64,000 nucleotides of DNA, taken from the NCBI GenBank assembly GCA_020634115.1, contig JACKCH010000014.1:62001-126000 (forward strand). The letters are read 5' to 3'. The number at the start of each line of letters is the position of its first letter. Position 1 is the stretch's first letter. Source of the DNA: Anaerolineaceae bacterium. Its GTDB lineage: Bacteria > Chloroflexota > Anaerolineae > Aggregatilineales > Phototrophicaceae. This document shows, one piece after another, positions 18,046-27,779 of the stretch. The translations under genes and the position numbers were made by a program. The notes below the pieces were generated by a model, which was not told the origin of the DNA, made no database searches, and saw only the letters and a program-made list of their open reading frames with translations.

Positions 18046-18843
18046 ATGACTCGTGTTGTACTGATTATGATAGATGGGCTGCGCCCGGATGCGATCACGC
18101 CTGCCAGCGCCCCTTTTCTGACCGGGTTGCAGACTCGTTCAGCCTACACATTGACCGGGCGTTCGGTCATGCCCGCCGTAACTCTGCCCTGCCATGTTTC
18201 AATTTTCCACAGTGTCCCCCCGGAGCGACACGGGATTACGGATAACACCTGGCACTCCATGTCGCGCCCGGTGGTCGGACTGGTTGAGCATCTGAAAGCT
18301 CACCGCAAGCTTTCCGGGTTTATTTATAACTGGGAACCACTGCGCGACCTCAACCGTCCCGGCAACCTGGCGTATGCCTTCTTTGAGGATACCTGTTACG
18401 TGCCGGAGGGCGATGCCGTAATCGCCCGCATCGCGGTTGAACAGATTGCCGCCAAGCGGTGGGACTTCCTGTTTGTATACCTGGGGACGGTGGACATCAT
18501 CGGTCATCAGAAAGGCTGGATGTCCGCCGGATACCTGGAGCATGTGCGCTTCGTGGATGGTCTGATTCAACAGATCATGGCAGCGGGAGACGCAGAAACG
18601 ACCTTCATCCTGCACAGCGATCACGGCGGTTATGAGCGCGATCATGGGCGGGATATTCCCGAAGATATGACCATTCCCTGGTTCATAACCGGGGCGGGTG
18701 TGCGAGAGAATTACCAGATTCAACAGCCGGTATCCCTGCTGGATACAGCGCCGACGACGGCCTATCTACTGGGTGTGCCACCTCACCCTGAATGGGAAGG
18801 GACTGTGGTCACTGAAGCGTTCATAAGCAGTCGGGGGAAATAA
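18046..18843 (+). CDS. Alkaline-phosphatase-superfamily phosphodiesterase
   Basis: 265 residues. MIDGLRPDAI supplies the first metal Asp and VMPAVTLPCHVSIFHSV the nucleophile Thr region (compare TVTFPNH in nucleotide pyrophosphatases), followed by YLGTVDIIGHQKG and LHSDHGGYERDHG with the metal-binding Asp/His residues. This is the type I phosphodiesterase/nucleotide pyrophosphatase family. No signal peptide is seen, so it probably acts in the cytosol. The substrate is unknown. It precedes uppP by 43 bases on the same strand. Confidence 0.85.
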   Translation: MTRVVLIMIDGLRPDAITPASAPFLTGLQTRSAYTLTGRSVMPAVTLPCHVSIFHSVPPERHGITDNTWHSMSRPVVGLVEHLKAHRKLSGFIYNWEPLRDLNRPGNLAYAFFEDTCYVPEGDAVIARIAVEQIAAKRWDFLFVYLGTVDIIGHQKGWMSAGYLEHVRFVDGLIQQIMAAGDAETTFILHSDHGGYERDHGRDIPEDMTIPWFITGAGVRENYQIQQPVSLLDTAPTTAYLLGVPPHPEWEGTVVTEAFISSRGK

Positions 18844-18886
18844 CCTCGGATATCTGTTTCTAGCCGAACAAAGTTAGGGAGGAATC

Positions 18887-19705
18887 TTGATCGAGTGGCT
18901 CAAAGTAATTGCCCTGGGTATCCTGGAAGGAATCACCGAGTTCCTGCCCATTTCATCCACCGGGCATCTGATTGTCGGCGTTGCGCTGCTGGATTTTAAG
19001 GGCAGCGCCAATGGGACGTTCGATATTTTCATCCAGTTCGGCGCGATTGTGGCCGTAATCATCTATTATCGTAAGGACATCTTTCACCAACTCCGCACGG
19101 TGAGAACGGACTCTGCTGTTCAGCGTTTCTGGCTCAACATTTTTGTCGCCTTCCTGCCCGCAGCGTTCTTCGGCTTCATGCTGCGCCACTGGATTAAGGA
19201 CGTGCTTTTTTCGCCAGTGGTGGTTGCGATGGCGCTTATCGTCGGCGGGATCATCTTCCTGTGGGTTGAGCGCCACCCCCAACCGGAAGCCACCCCTTCA
19301 TCCGAAAAAGGAATACCGGCGCTGACCGTGCGCCAGGCATTCATTGTGGGTTTTTCGCAGATTATCGCCTTGATTCCAGGGATATCACGTTCCGGCGCAA
19401 CGATTATTGGGGGGATGGAAGGCGGGCTATCACGCCAGGCAGCAACCCAGTTTTCGTTCTACCTGGCAATCCCAACCCTGGGTGGTGCGACCCTGTACGA
19501 ACTGCTGACCAGCCTGGATCAAATTACCTCGCAAGAAATCGGGATGCTGCTGGTGGGCGCGGTGGTTTCCGGCATTATCGCCTGGTTCTCAATCGGCTGG
19601 CTGCTGCGCTATGTTTCCCACAATTCGTTTGTCCCATTTGGCTACTATCGAATCCTCGCTGGGACTGCCTTGCTCCTGTTGATCGCAGCGGGTGTGCTGT
19701 CCTGA
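18887..19705 (+). CDS. uppP: Undecaprenyl-diphosphatase (bacitracin resistance)
   Basis: 272 residues from a TTG start supported by GGGAGG 4-5 bases upstream. It removes a phosphate from undecaprenyl diphosphate so the lipid carrier can be reused for peptidoglycan. Motifs are intact: LEGITEFLPISSTGHL near the N-terminus and IPGISRSGATIIGG (about 161-174), with eight hydrophobic segments. This functionally joins the dcw genes further on. An intrinsic terminator follows at 19734. Confidence 0.95.
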   Translation: MIEWLKVIALGILEGITEFLPISSTGHLIVGVALLDFKGSANGTFDIFIQFGAIVAVIIYYRKDIFHQLRTVRTDSAVQRFWLNIFVAFLPAAFFGFMLRHWIKDVLFSPVVVAMALIVGGIIFLWVERHPQPEATPSSEKGIPALTVRQAFIVGFSQIIALIPGISRSGATIIGGMEGGLSRQAATQFSFYLAIPTLGGATLYELLTSLDQITSQEIGMLLVGAVVSGIIAWFSIGWLLRYVSHNSFVPFGYYRILAGTALLLLIAAGVLS

Positions 19706-19733
19706 CCTGGTTTTCAAATCCGAATTCCGTTGA

Positions 19734-19758
19734 AACTGACCTTTGTGGGTCGGTTTTT
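19734..19758 (+). terminator. Terminator after uppP
   Basis: AACTGACC and GGTCGGTT (one wobble pair) around TTTGTG, running into a stretch of T, 28 bases after the uppP stop. Confidence 0.6.
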
Positions 19759-19877
19759 GATTCTTGATAAACCGTTAAATCCAGTGTCCACTTTTGTGAT
19801 TCGTGCATTCTATGTACAATGGAGTTGTTGGGATTAACACCATATCAACGACTGACCTGTTAGCGTGAGAGTGCTTC

Positions 19878-22800
19878 ATGCTTCAATTATCCCCCACTTC
19901 TGCCCCTGTACTGGTTGCGCATCCTGACCCTGATGCCAGAGCCGCACTCATTGATTTACTGGCGGCGCACTACTGCCAGGCGTTAGAAGCCGGGCAAGCA
20001 GCAGAGGCAATCCATTTGTGTCGGGAAAATACATTCCCCATTATTCTCCTGGCTGCGGATTGGCCGGATACCGATGGGTATGCCATTACGACAGAAATCC
20101 GCCGGGTGACACAGGATACAGGCACATACATTCTGATATTGGCAGACCATGTTGACCGAGCCTTGCTTGACCGGGTGTACCAGGCAGGCGGGGATGATTT
20201 TTTGATCGAACCTGTCCAGGCCGTCGACATTGCAAAGAAAATTCTCCACAAACTACCGAGAGCGGCGAACTCACCTTTTGATTATGCCGCGATTTTTGAA
20301 AACATCACCCAGTACTCCAAAGACGCGATGGGTCTGTTTTACAATGGACGGCTGGAGTTTGTGAATCCTGCCTTTGAACGCCTATGCGGATACAGCGCCG
20401 CCGAAATATGCCGACCCAATTTCATCCCAGCGAAATTGATTGATGCGGAAAACTATCAGAAGATCAGGAACTATCTGGAACAATTTACACAGGGAAAACA
20501 GCCAGTATCCTGGTTTGAAATCAAAATCACCCATCAGGACGGTCATGAAGTCATAGTAGAGGCTTCAGTCAACTATCTGCCCTATAAGGACGGTATCGCC
20601 GCCTGGGGTATCCTGCGCGACGTGACCGAAATCCATCAAGCACGGGAGCTTGAACGCGAACTCACCCGCGAAAAAGATGAGGATGCGCGGCGGTATGAGG
20701 CCCTGTTTGAACAATCAAACGATGCGATTTTCATCCTTGATCTACAGGGGAAACATCTGGCCTGTAACCAGCGTGCCACCAAAATGTTCGGTTATGACAT
20801 GGACGAACTGCTGCAACTGTCTGCGAATGACCTGGTTGTGCCGGAAGAGATTGAAGCTAGCGAGAATATCCGACGGCGAATGTTCGCTGGGGAATCCATT
20901 CCGCCCTATAAGCGCATATTCCGCCGGAAAAATGGCAGTCATATCGAAATTGAGGCTAATGTCGAGGTCGTTCGCGATAAAGACGGCGCTCCCCTCTATA
21001 TCCAGAGTATTCTCCGTGACACCACCGAGCGCGAGCGGGAACAACGGTTGGCAAAAGCCCTCCGGGATACAGCTAACATGCTGAACAGCTCGCTTGACCT
21101 GGATCTTGTGCTGGATCGCATCCTGACACAAGCAGCGCGAGTCGTACCGCATACAACTTCCTCGGTGGCGCTGATTGAAGGCACCGAGGTAAAGATTGTC
21201 CGCTGCCGGGGCTACCGCGAACGTGGCCTGAACGAAGCGGACATCCTGGCGCTGCGGTTTCCGCTGGATGGCCCTTCCAATCACCGTCGGATTATTGAGA
21301 GCAAACGCGGCCTCATTGTGGCCAACACCCAGCAATGGCCGGATTGGATACAGCGTGATGAGGTGGCCTGGATTCGGTCTAACCTGTCTGTGCCAATCAT
21401 CATCTCGGATTCGGTGATCGGGTTTCTGCATGTAGACAGCGAAATACCAAACCAGTTTACACAGGAAGATATGGAGGCGCTTCAGAGCTTCGCGGCACAG
21501 GTCGCGACAGCCATTCATAATGCGCGCCTGTACGAGCAAACGGTAACCATGAATCGGGCGACATCGTTTCTGTTCACACCGTTAAGGCATTCGGATGTGA
21601 CCGTCCTGGGACAATACATTGTCGAGGCCGTTGTCAGTGAGTTCGGAAAGGTAGATTGTGGGGTGATGTTACTCGACCCGGATACCGGGGAGATTTCACG
21701 TCTGGCACGGGCAGGGGATTTTCAGGTTTCAACCCAAAAGCCACTGCATCTGACTGGCACCGGTTTGGTACCTGAAGCCATGCGCACCGCCCAGGTGATT
21801 TATGCGCCCGATGTTCGCCAGCACCCGTTGTACCTGCTTAATGAGCCGCGTACCAATTCGGAGTTGGTCATTCCTCTGGTGAACAACCTGTATCAGGTCA
21901 TCGGCGCGCTGGATTTGCAAAGCGAGGAACTGAATGCCTTTGGAGAAACCGATTTGCTGGTTTTGACCGCGTTCGCTGAACGCGCGACCATGTCGATTGA
22001 GAACGCGCAACACACACAAAAGCTGGAAGCGAATGTCGAGGAACGTTCCCGTCAATTACAGGAAAAAACCGAACAGATAAAGGCCATCTTCGACTATACC
22101 AGCGACGCAATCATCCTGGTCGCCCCCGATGGCGAAGTTCAGCAGGACAACCCGGCCTTCCGACGTCTGTTCGATATACAGGAACCGGATACTCAAAGGG
22201 TTTCCCTGCAGGAATTGGTTGCATCGGAAAGTGTAGTCGTTTTGAAAGAAGCGCTGAATGAAGTCGTTATGCAGAAACGACCTGTTCAACGGGAAATCGT
22301 GACGGACATGATGCACGGCGATATGCCAGTGATGCTGGAAATCGCGTTTTCACCGCTGCTGGATAATCGCCAACAGGTCAGCGGCGTTGTGTGCGTGATG
22401 CATGATATTACCACCCGCAAGAAGGCCGAGCGGGACATGCGCCAGATGGTCGAAAGAGAACTGGCATTTCATGAGTTTCGCGTCTTTTTCTTCTCACGGG
22501 CATCACATGAATTTAGAACCCCGCTGGCGGTAATTATGACCTCCACTGAACTGCTAAGAAACTATTCTGACCGCTTCACACCAGAACAGCGTAGTGATCG
22601 TCTGGAGCAAATTCAGGAGCAAGTCCGCAAAATGGTGACTTTGATTGAAGGCTTGACCATGCTGAATAAATCCACACCTTTCCGGTATGGAAGTCTTCAG
22701 GATACCAGAATAGACGCGGCTGAAATCTGTATGGAGGTAATCGCACAGGCAGACGAAAACACGGATCAATCACATCAGATCGTTTTCTCGCCACCGGATC

Positions 22801-23162
22801 ATAACCTTTTTGTCAAAATGGATGCGAATTCATTCCGGCTTATCCTAAGCAAGCTGGTCGAGAATGCACTACAGTTTTCAGCGCCGGGCAGCCTGATCCA
22901 GATTCGCATCACGCCCAATGCGGATCAGATGGTGTTGGAAGTTGAAGATCAGGGGATCGGCATTCCAGAAACTGATCAGGCTCGATTATTCGAGATTTTT
23001 TATCGTGGGAGCAATGTACCGACGAACACAGGGGCAGGGCTTGGCCTGGCAATTATCAAGAAAATTATAGACCTTTATGGTGGAAACATCACATTCACAA
23101 GTACAGTGGATGTAGGAACTATTTTCACAGTTACATTGCCTTACATACCTTCCCGGGTTTAG
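19878..23162 (+). CDS. Multi-sensor histidine kinase with degenerate receiver domain
   Basis: 1094 residues, no membrane segment, so a cytosolic sensor. Order: receiver-like domain (about 10-125), PAS (135-250), PAS (270-385), GAF (395-555), GAF (560-715), a coiled linker, PAS (735-855), HisKA with SHEFRTPL (H877), HATPase_c with VENALQF, DQGIGIPE and GAGLGLAI. The kinase core is intact. The receiver is not: the site that should carry the phospho-Asp reads LLAADWPDTDG, with Ala at the acceptor position. The acidic pair reads HP and the conserved Lys is Glu (FLIEP). It starts 9 bases before the receiver-kinase gene and probably signals to it. Confidence 0.92.
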   Translation: MLQLSPTSAPVLVAHPDPDARAALIDLLAAHYCQALEAGQAAEAIHLCRENTFPIILLAADWPDTDGYAITTEIRRVTQDTGTYILILADHVDRALLDRVYQAGGDDFLIEPVQAVDIAKKILHKLPRAANSPFDYAAIFENITQYSKDAMGLFYNGRLEFVNPAFERLCGYSAAEICRPNFIPAKLIDAENYQKIRNYLEQFTQGKQPVSWFEIKITHQDGHEVIVEASVNYLPYKDGIAAWGILRDVTEIHQARELERELTREKDEDARRYEALFEQSNDAIFILDLQGKHLACNQRATKMFGYDMDELLQLSANDLVVPEEIEASENIRRRMFAGESIPPYKRIFRRKNGSHIEIEANVEVVRDKDGAPLYIQSILRDTTEREREQRLAKALRDTANMLNSSLDLDLVLDRILTQAARVVPHTTSSVALIEGTEVKIVRCRGYRERGLNEADILALRFPLDGPSNHRRIIESKRGLIVANTQQWPDWIQRDEVAWIRSNLSVPIIISDSVIGFLHVDSEIPNQFTQEDMEALQSFAAQVATAIHNARLYEQTVTMNRATSFLFTPLRHSDVTVLGQYIVEAVVSEFGKVDCGVMLLDPDTGEISRLARAGDFQVSTQKPLHLTGTGLVPEAMRTAQVIYAPDVRQHPLYLLNEPRTNSELVIPLVNNLYQVIGALDLQSEELNAFGETDLLVLTAFAERATMSIENAQHTQKLEANVEERSRQLQEKTEQIKAIFDYTSDAIILVAPDGEVQQDNPAFRRLFDIQEPDTQRVSLQELVASESVVVLKEALNEVVMQKRPVQREIVTDMMHGDMPVMLEIAFSPLLDNRQQVSGVVCVMHDITTRKKAERDMRQMVERELAFHEFRVFFFSRASHEFRTPLAVIMTSTELLRNYSDRFTPEQRSDRLEQIQEQVRKMVTLIEGLTMLNKSTPFRYGSLQDTRIDAAEICMEVIAQADENTDQSHQIVFSPPDHNLFVKMDANSFRLILSKLVENALQFSAPGSLIQIRITPNADQMVLEVEDQGIGIPETDQARLFEIFYRGSNVPTNTGAGLGLAIIKKIIDLYGGNITFTSTVDVGTIFTVTLPYIPSRV

Positions 23163-23171
23163 TTACGGTGA

Positions 23172-24281
23172 ATGAGCATGACAAGAATTTTAATTGTTGA
23201 AGACAACGCATCACTGCGTAAAGACATCGTAGAGATGTTAGGCTACGAAGGTTTTGATGTACATGAGGCGGAAAACGGACGAATCGGCGTGAATATTGCC
23301 CGGCAGTACCTACCAGACCTGATTATCTGTGACATTATGATGCCGGAGCTGGATGGTTATGGCGTGCTGGATGAACTACAGACTCATCCCATCACAGCGA
23401 CGATTCCCTTTATTTTCCTGACGGCGAAAACCGACCCTTATTCCACCCAACAGGCCCAGGGCAAAGGCGCGAATGCATTCATGACCAAACCGTTTGAGGT
23501 GGAAAACCTGATGGCGGTCATTCATGCTCAATTGCGTAAACGCCAGGCATTTGCCGATATTGCGGAAAAGAACCTGGAAGACCTGCGAGAGAACATCATC
23601 ACCGCTGTTCCTCATGAACTGCGAACACCGTTGACGGGGATTCTGGGCTTTTCAGACATGCTGCTGACCGACAGCGCCTCAATGGAGGTCAGTGAAATCC
23701 AGGAAATGGCTCGGTATATCAATGAGGCGGCAACACGCCTGTATCGTCTGATTGAAAGATACCTGACGTATGCCCAGATTGAAATTATCATGAGCGACCC
23801 AGATCGAATCGCCAAAATGCGAGAGTTTGCCACTGAGGATGCAGCGATCACGATTGAGGATGAAATCCTGCACAAATCGCAAATCGCCCACCGTGAAACC
23901 GATGTGCATTTCAACCTGCAGAATGGGGTATTCGTTGCTATTCAAGAAGAACACCTGAAGAAAATTGTCGAGGAACTAATTGACAATGCTTTCAAGTTTT
24001 CCGCTCCCGGCACACCCGTTCGGGTAACCACTACAATCACGAACAATCAGTATAAGTTGTCTATCCGCAACGAGGGGCACGGTATGAAGCCCGATCAGAT
24101 CGCACGCATTGGCGCACATATGCAATTCGGGCGCACTCAGAATGAATTTCCGGGCATCGGTTTCGGCTTGGTGACGGCACGCCGCATCGCGGAATTACAC
24201 GGGGGGAAATTGAGCATTGATAGCCGCGAAGGAGAATTCACCTGCGTTTCGGTAATTCTCCCGCTGGCGCAACCTGAATAA
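23172..24281 (+). CDS. Response regulator fused to a histidine kinase domain
   Basis: 369 residues. An intact receiver (1-125; VEDN, PDLIICDIMMPELDG with the phospho-Asp, FMTKPFE with the Lys) is followed directly by HisKA (PHELRTPLTGIL, His near 154) and HATPase_c (ELIDNAFKFS, GIGFGLVTARRI). The G1 box reads RNEGHGM instead of DxGxG, so ATP binding may be weakened. There is no DNA-binding output. This receiver-first layout is common in cyanobacteria and Chloroflexota. It sits 9 bases after the large sensor kinase, which is its probable phosphodonor. Confidence 0.9.
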   Translation: MSMTRILIVEDNASLRKDIVEMLGYEGFDVHEAENGRIGVNIARQYLPDLIICDIMMPELDGYGVLDELQTHPITATIPFIFLTAKTDPYSTQQAQGKGANAFMTKPFEVENLMAVIHAQLRKRQAFADIAEKNLEDLRENIITAVPHELRTPLTGILGFSDMLLTDSASMEVSEIQEMARYINEAATRLYRLIERYLTYAQIEIIMSDPDRIAKMREFATEDAAITIEDEILHKSQIAHRETDVHFNLQNGVFVAIQEEHLKKIVEELIDNAFKFSAPGTPVRVTTTITNNQYKLSIRNEGHGMKPDQIARIGAHMQFGRTQNEFPGIGFGLVTARRIAELHGGKLSIDSREGEFTCVSVILPLAQPE

Positions 24282-24287
24282 CGTGAT

Positions 24288-24509
24288 TTATGCTCCACTG
24301 AGGGGGGTAATCTGACCAGCACCGGTCAACTGGTTGACACGCAGTTCAGCCTTATCGAGCAGATTCTGGCAGTGTTCCGAAAGCTGCCGCCCGCGCTCGA
24401 ACAGGTCTACCGATTCTTCTAATGGCAGATCGCCCGATTCAAGTTTGCTGATAATCTGTTCAAGTTCGGCAAAGGCCACTTCAAAAGAGAGTGCGCTTAT
24501 ATCGCTCAT
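24288..24509 (-). CDS. xseB: Exodeoxyribonuclease VII small subunit
   Basis: 73 residues. FAELEQIISKLESGDLPLEESVDLFERG is the family signature, predicted as a helical pair. It partners XseA to degrade single-stranded DNA during repair. It overlaps the 3' end of xseA by 29 bases, so the two are cotranscribed and probably translationally coupled. It is convergent with the receiver-kinase gene. Confidence 0.93.
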   Translation of the reverse strand: MSDISALSFEVAFAELEQIISKLESGDLPLEESVDLFERGRQLSEHCQNLLDKAELRVNQLTGAGQITPLSGA

Positions 24510-25710
24510 GGGAGTCTTTATCCTCTACTCGCGCTTTGAGTTCATCGTCATGGAATTGTATGGTGATACCTACGCCCGGCTTAACGCCTTTCGCCGCCGA
24601 GATGCGGGTGTTGTCTTCGCTGCGATAGACAATAGCGTATCCCCGTGAGAGTATAGACTGTGGGCTGGCGGCATGGAGCGCAGCGGTACGACTGGCGAGC
24701 CGTTCCTGCCAGAGCGTGACCAGCGCCTTCTGTTGATTTCCCAGCCGGATTTGCCAATCATCTATCCGCTGGCGCTGGCGGCGGATGGTGTTGGCCGGTG
24801 AGATATGCGCCAATTCGCGTTGACAAGTCGTGAGGTCGCTCCCCAGACTAGCCAACGAATCGTTCACCACCGAAACCAGGTAACTCTCCAGATCACGGAC
24901 ACCAAGCCGCAAGTCATCCAGATTTGGTGTAGCAAGTTCCGCCGCTGCTGATGGTGTGGGAGCACGCAAGTCTGCTACGAAATCCACAATGGTGAAGTCA
25001 ATTTCATGCCCCACCCCGCTTATGGTAGGGATTTTACTGGCCGCTACCGCGCGGGCAACGCCTTCATCATTGAATGCCCACAAATCCTCAATACTACCAC
25101 CGCCGCGACACACCAGAATCACATCCACATCGGTGTATTGGTTCAGACGTTCAATTGCTGCCACGATCTGCGGGGGCGCATCCGCACCTTGTACTAATGT
25201 GGGACTGAGAATCACTTCGGCCAGCGGAAAACGCCGCCGCAGGACGTTCTGAATATCCTGAAACGCCGCCGCACCCGCTGAAGTGACCACGCCGATGCGC
25301 CGGGGGAACGTCGGGATAGGGCGTTTGCGCTCCTCGTCAAACAACCCTTCCGCCAGAAGTTTGGCTTTGAGCTGCTCGAACTGCTGGTAGAGATTGCCCG
25401 CCCCTACCGGACGAATCTGATCCGCATAGAGTTGGTAAGCGCCCTGAGCTTCGTAAACACTCACGCGGCCATGTGCCAGCACCGCGTCACCATCGCGGGG
25501 AACGACGGTCTGCTGTTCGGCACTGGAACGCCACATCACACACTTCAACTGTGCTTGGGAGTCTTTCAGGGTGAAATACCAATGGCCGGATGGCGCCTGA
25601 CGGAGATTGGAAATTTCTCCCTCGACCCACACATCCTGAAGGCGAAAATCCACCTCGAACAATTCACGAATATAGGTGCTGAGGGCGGTCACAGTGTAGC
25701 TATCAAACAC
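24481..25710 (-). CDS. xseA: Exodeoxyribonuclease VII large subunit
   Basis: 409 residues from GTG. An N-terminal OB fold (about 1-105, VWVEGEISNLRQAPSGHWYF) binds single-stranded DNA; the catalytic domain has RIGVVTSAGAAAFQDI, VILCRGGGSIEDLWAFND and ISGVGHEIDFTI, followed by a coiled coil and the C-terminal ILSRGYAIV. All the usual motifs are present. It is the first gene of the xseA-xseB unit. Confidence 0.96.
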   Translation of the reverse strand: MFDSYTVTALSTYIRELFEVDFRLQDVWVEGEISNLRQAPSGHWYFTLKDSQAQLKCVMWRSSAEQQTVVPRDGDAVLAHGRVSVYEAQGAYQLYADQIRPVGAGNLYQQFEQLKAKLLAEGLFDEERKRPIPTFPRRIGVVTSAGAAAFQDIQNVLRRRFPLAEVILSPTLVQGADAPPQIVAAIERLNQYTDVDVILVCRGGGSIEDLWAFNDEGVARAVAASKIPTISGVGHEIDFTIVDFVADLRAPTPSAAAELATPNLDDLRLGVRDLESYLVSVVNDSLASLGSDLTTCQRELAHISPANTIRRQRQRIDDWQIRLGNQQKALVTLWQERLASRTAALHAASPQSILSRGYAIVYRSEDNTRISAAKGVKPGVGITIQFHDDELKARVEDKDSHERYKRTLF

Positions 25711-25906
25711 GGCAAAAGAACCTCTGGATGAATACTGCGCCCATTATACATGATTCGAGATGACTACCGAAAGCACGCATGACACAAATTGCTTTCGGTC
25801 TCTGCTGCGTAAATGTCCGATCCCTGTTATACTGCATATCGTATATTTCAATAAAATAGATATCTTCACTATTCTGCTAGAGATGTTCTATATTTGGAGG
25901 GAGAAT

Positions 25907-27067
25907 ATGGAATCGCTACCGGCAATCAGTCAACAACGGATACTGGCTGTTTACGCGCACCCCGATGACGAATGTTACTGCTCCGGCGGAACATTAGCCA
26001 AATACAGCGCAGCGGGCGCTGAAACGATGGTCATTTCCGCGACCAAAGGCCAGGCCGGACAGATCAATGATACCCGTGTTGCCACTCGCTATACCTTAGG
26101 TTATATACGCGAACAGGAACTTCAGCAGTCGTGCGAATCACTGGGGGTGAAGCACATCGAGTGCTGGGACTATATGGATGGTGCACTCAACCAGGCAGAC
26201 AGACGGCAGTTGGTCGACGATATTGTTGAAGTAATGCATCAGTACCGCCCCCATGTTGTGATTACGTTTGGGTTGGATGGCGCCTACGGGCATCCCGACC
26301 ATATCGCCATTGCCGAGGCCACCACACAAGCCTTTTACGAAACCATGAATGGCTCTGCGTCTCCCCACCCTGAAAGCCACTCTGCGACTCGCCTGTATTA
26401 TGCCTATTTCCCAGAACGCCGTTTGCTGCTGCTTGACCACCTGGCAAAGTGGCTGGTTTCCCAGGAAAACCGGTTTCATGGAACGCTGGATTTTGTGCAT
26501 GGGCTTTCCCTCTTTGCGGAAGAATCGACCATGTTGAATTACGCCAATGATTTCGTGAATGTGCGCTGGTATCCACCTGGTTTTTGCATCATCGAACAGG
26601 GTGAAGCAGCCAATGACCTATTTGTCATCTTGTCCGGCACAGTGGATGTCAAGTTTGAGGAGAAGGATGGCTCGCTGACTGACCTGAATGTGCTGCACGT
26701 AGGCGATTTCTTCGGTGAAATGGGGATTGCCAACCGCCACACCCGTCAGGCGCATGTCATCGCCAAGAGCGCGGTCACTTGCCTGGTGCTATCCCCCGGC
26801 AAACCGGCTAATTTCGCCGGGCGGGGTGATGGAGCCGTGTTGGGCAGCGCTTACCAGGGGCAGGCCACAGCCGATAATGTCGGACTGGCAACCCATGCGA
26901 TTGATGTGCGCGAGTATATCCGTCAGAAGATTTCTGCAATCTCACAGCACCGTACCCAATATCCAATCACACCGGATATGTTCCCGGAAACCATGTTACA
27001 GGACTTGTTCGGGCAGGAATATTATGTTCAAATCTATCCTCCCAGGGAGCTGAAGCCGTTTTTGTAA
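25907..27067 (+). CDS. PIG-L family deacetylase with embedded cyclic-nucleotide-binding domain
   Basis: 386 residues from ATG at 25907; GGAGGGAG 6 bases upstream fixes this start over an in-frame one at 25760. The LmbE/PIG-L core has the zinc motif AHPDDE (18-22) and GHPDH (128-132), typical of N-acetylglucosaminyl deacetylases acting on GlcNAc-inositol or bacillithiol-type substrates. Between the core and its usual C-terminal segment lies a CRP-like cyclic-nucleotide domain (about 211-300) with EQGEAANDLFVILSG and FFGEMGIANRHTRQAHV, keeping the phosphate-binding Glu and Arg. This suggests deacetylase activity controlled by a nucleotide, but that is inferred. Confidence 0.85.
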   Translation: MESLPAISQQRILAVYAHPDDECYCSGGTLAKYSAAGAETMVISATKGQAGQINDTRVATRYTLGYIREQELQQSCESLGVKHIECWDYMDGALNQADRRQLVDDIVEVMHQYRPHVVITFGLDGAYGHPDHIAIAEATTQAFYETMNGSASPHPESHSATRLYYAYFPERRLLLLDHLAKWLVSQENRFHGTLDFVHGLSLFAEESTMLNYANDFVNVRWYPPGFCIIEQGEAANDLFVILSGTVDVKFEEKDGSLTDLNVLHVGDFFGEMGIANRHTRQAHVIAKSAVTCLVLSPGKPANFAGRGDGAVLGSAYQGQATADNVGLATHAIDVREYIRQKISAISQHRTQYPITPDMFPETMLQDLFGQEYYVQIYPPRELKPFL

Positions 27068-27140
27068 TGGCCGAACTATGCTGGCAGAATGAATTTCGGA
27101 TGTATTGGCAGAGTATTGTCATTAGGAAGGATAGTCTATC

Positions 27141-27710
27141 CTGCGAACATTACCACAAAGCCGCGCCCTGGCGCTGCCATTCCGTCTGGCGGGAATTGGC
27201 ACATTCACCATTATCACAATTCTAGCAGCGCGGGTGACAATTGAAATCGGCGGCCCCGTACCCTTCACGCTGCAACCGTTGGCTGTCCTTCTGGCAGGTA
27301 TGGTGCTGGGCGCACGCGATGGCGCAATGAGTATGGTGGTCTATGTCGCGCTGATCGTCGTTGGCTTGCCCTATGACGCACGCGGGTTAGGTACTGCTGC
27401 ACTGATGGGGCCAACCGCTGGTTTCCTGATCGGGTTCATCCCGACTGCATTCGTGGCCGGTGTGCTGGTTGAACGGGGTGGCGAACGGGTCTGGCAGCGC
27501 TGGCTGGCAGGCGTGGCCGGGATCATCGTCCTGTATGTTTGCGGAGTTTACTGGCTGAAAGCTTACGGAAATATCCATTTTGAAAACGGCATCACCTGGG
27601 CGGAAGCGTGGACTGCGGGCGCGGCCCCTTTCCTGGTTTTTGACCTGGCGAAAGCACTGATCGCGGCGGCACTGACCGAAGGCGGGCAGGCTTTTTTGCG
27701 GAAACGTTAA
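27141..27710 (+). CDS. bioY: Biotin transporter substrate-binding subunit BioY
   Basis: About 189 residues if started at CTG 27141. The BioY signature VPFTLQPLAVLLAGMVLGARDGAMS is near the N-terminus, with about six membrane segments and FLVFDLAKALIAAAL near the end. It captures biotin and works alone or with an ECF energizing module, which is not nearby. The start is odd: an in-frame stop at 27132 and no ATG, GTG or TTG before GTG 27234, which would delete the first membrane segment. CTG at 27141 (10 bases after AGGAAGG) or ATC at 27138 are the only codons that save it. Confidence 0.85.
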   Translation: MRTLPQSRALALPFRLAGIGTFTIITILAARVTIEIGGPVPFTLQPLAVLLAGMVLGARDGAMSMVVYVALIVVGLPYDARGLGTAALMGPTAGFLIGFIPTAFVAGVLVERGGERVWQRWLAGVAGIIVLYVCGVYWLKAYGNIHFENGITWAEAWTAGAAPFLVFDLAKALIAAALTEGGQAFLRKR

Positions 27711-27779
27711 GAACCTATCCGCATTAGCTTACCTCATCCCTTCCTTCTCATTTCCATACTGAAGAATAGGGGAGAACAA

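Noticed and set aside
17946..18245. Plus-strand frame overlapping the start of the phosphodiesterase gene
   Set aside because: Its translation turns nonsensical where the real gene begins in another frame.
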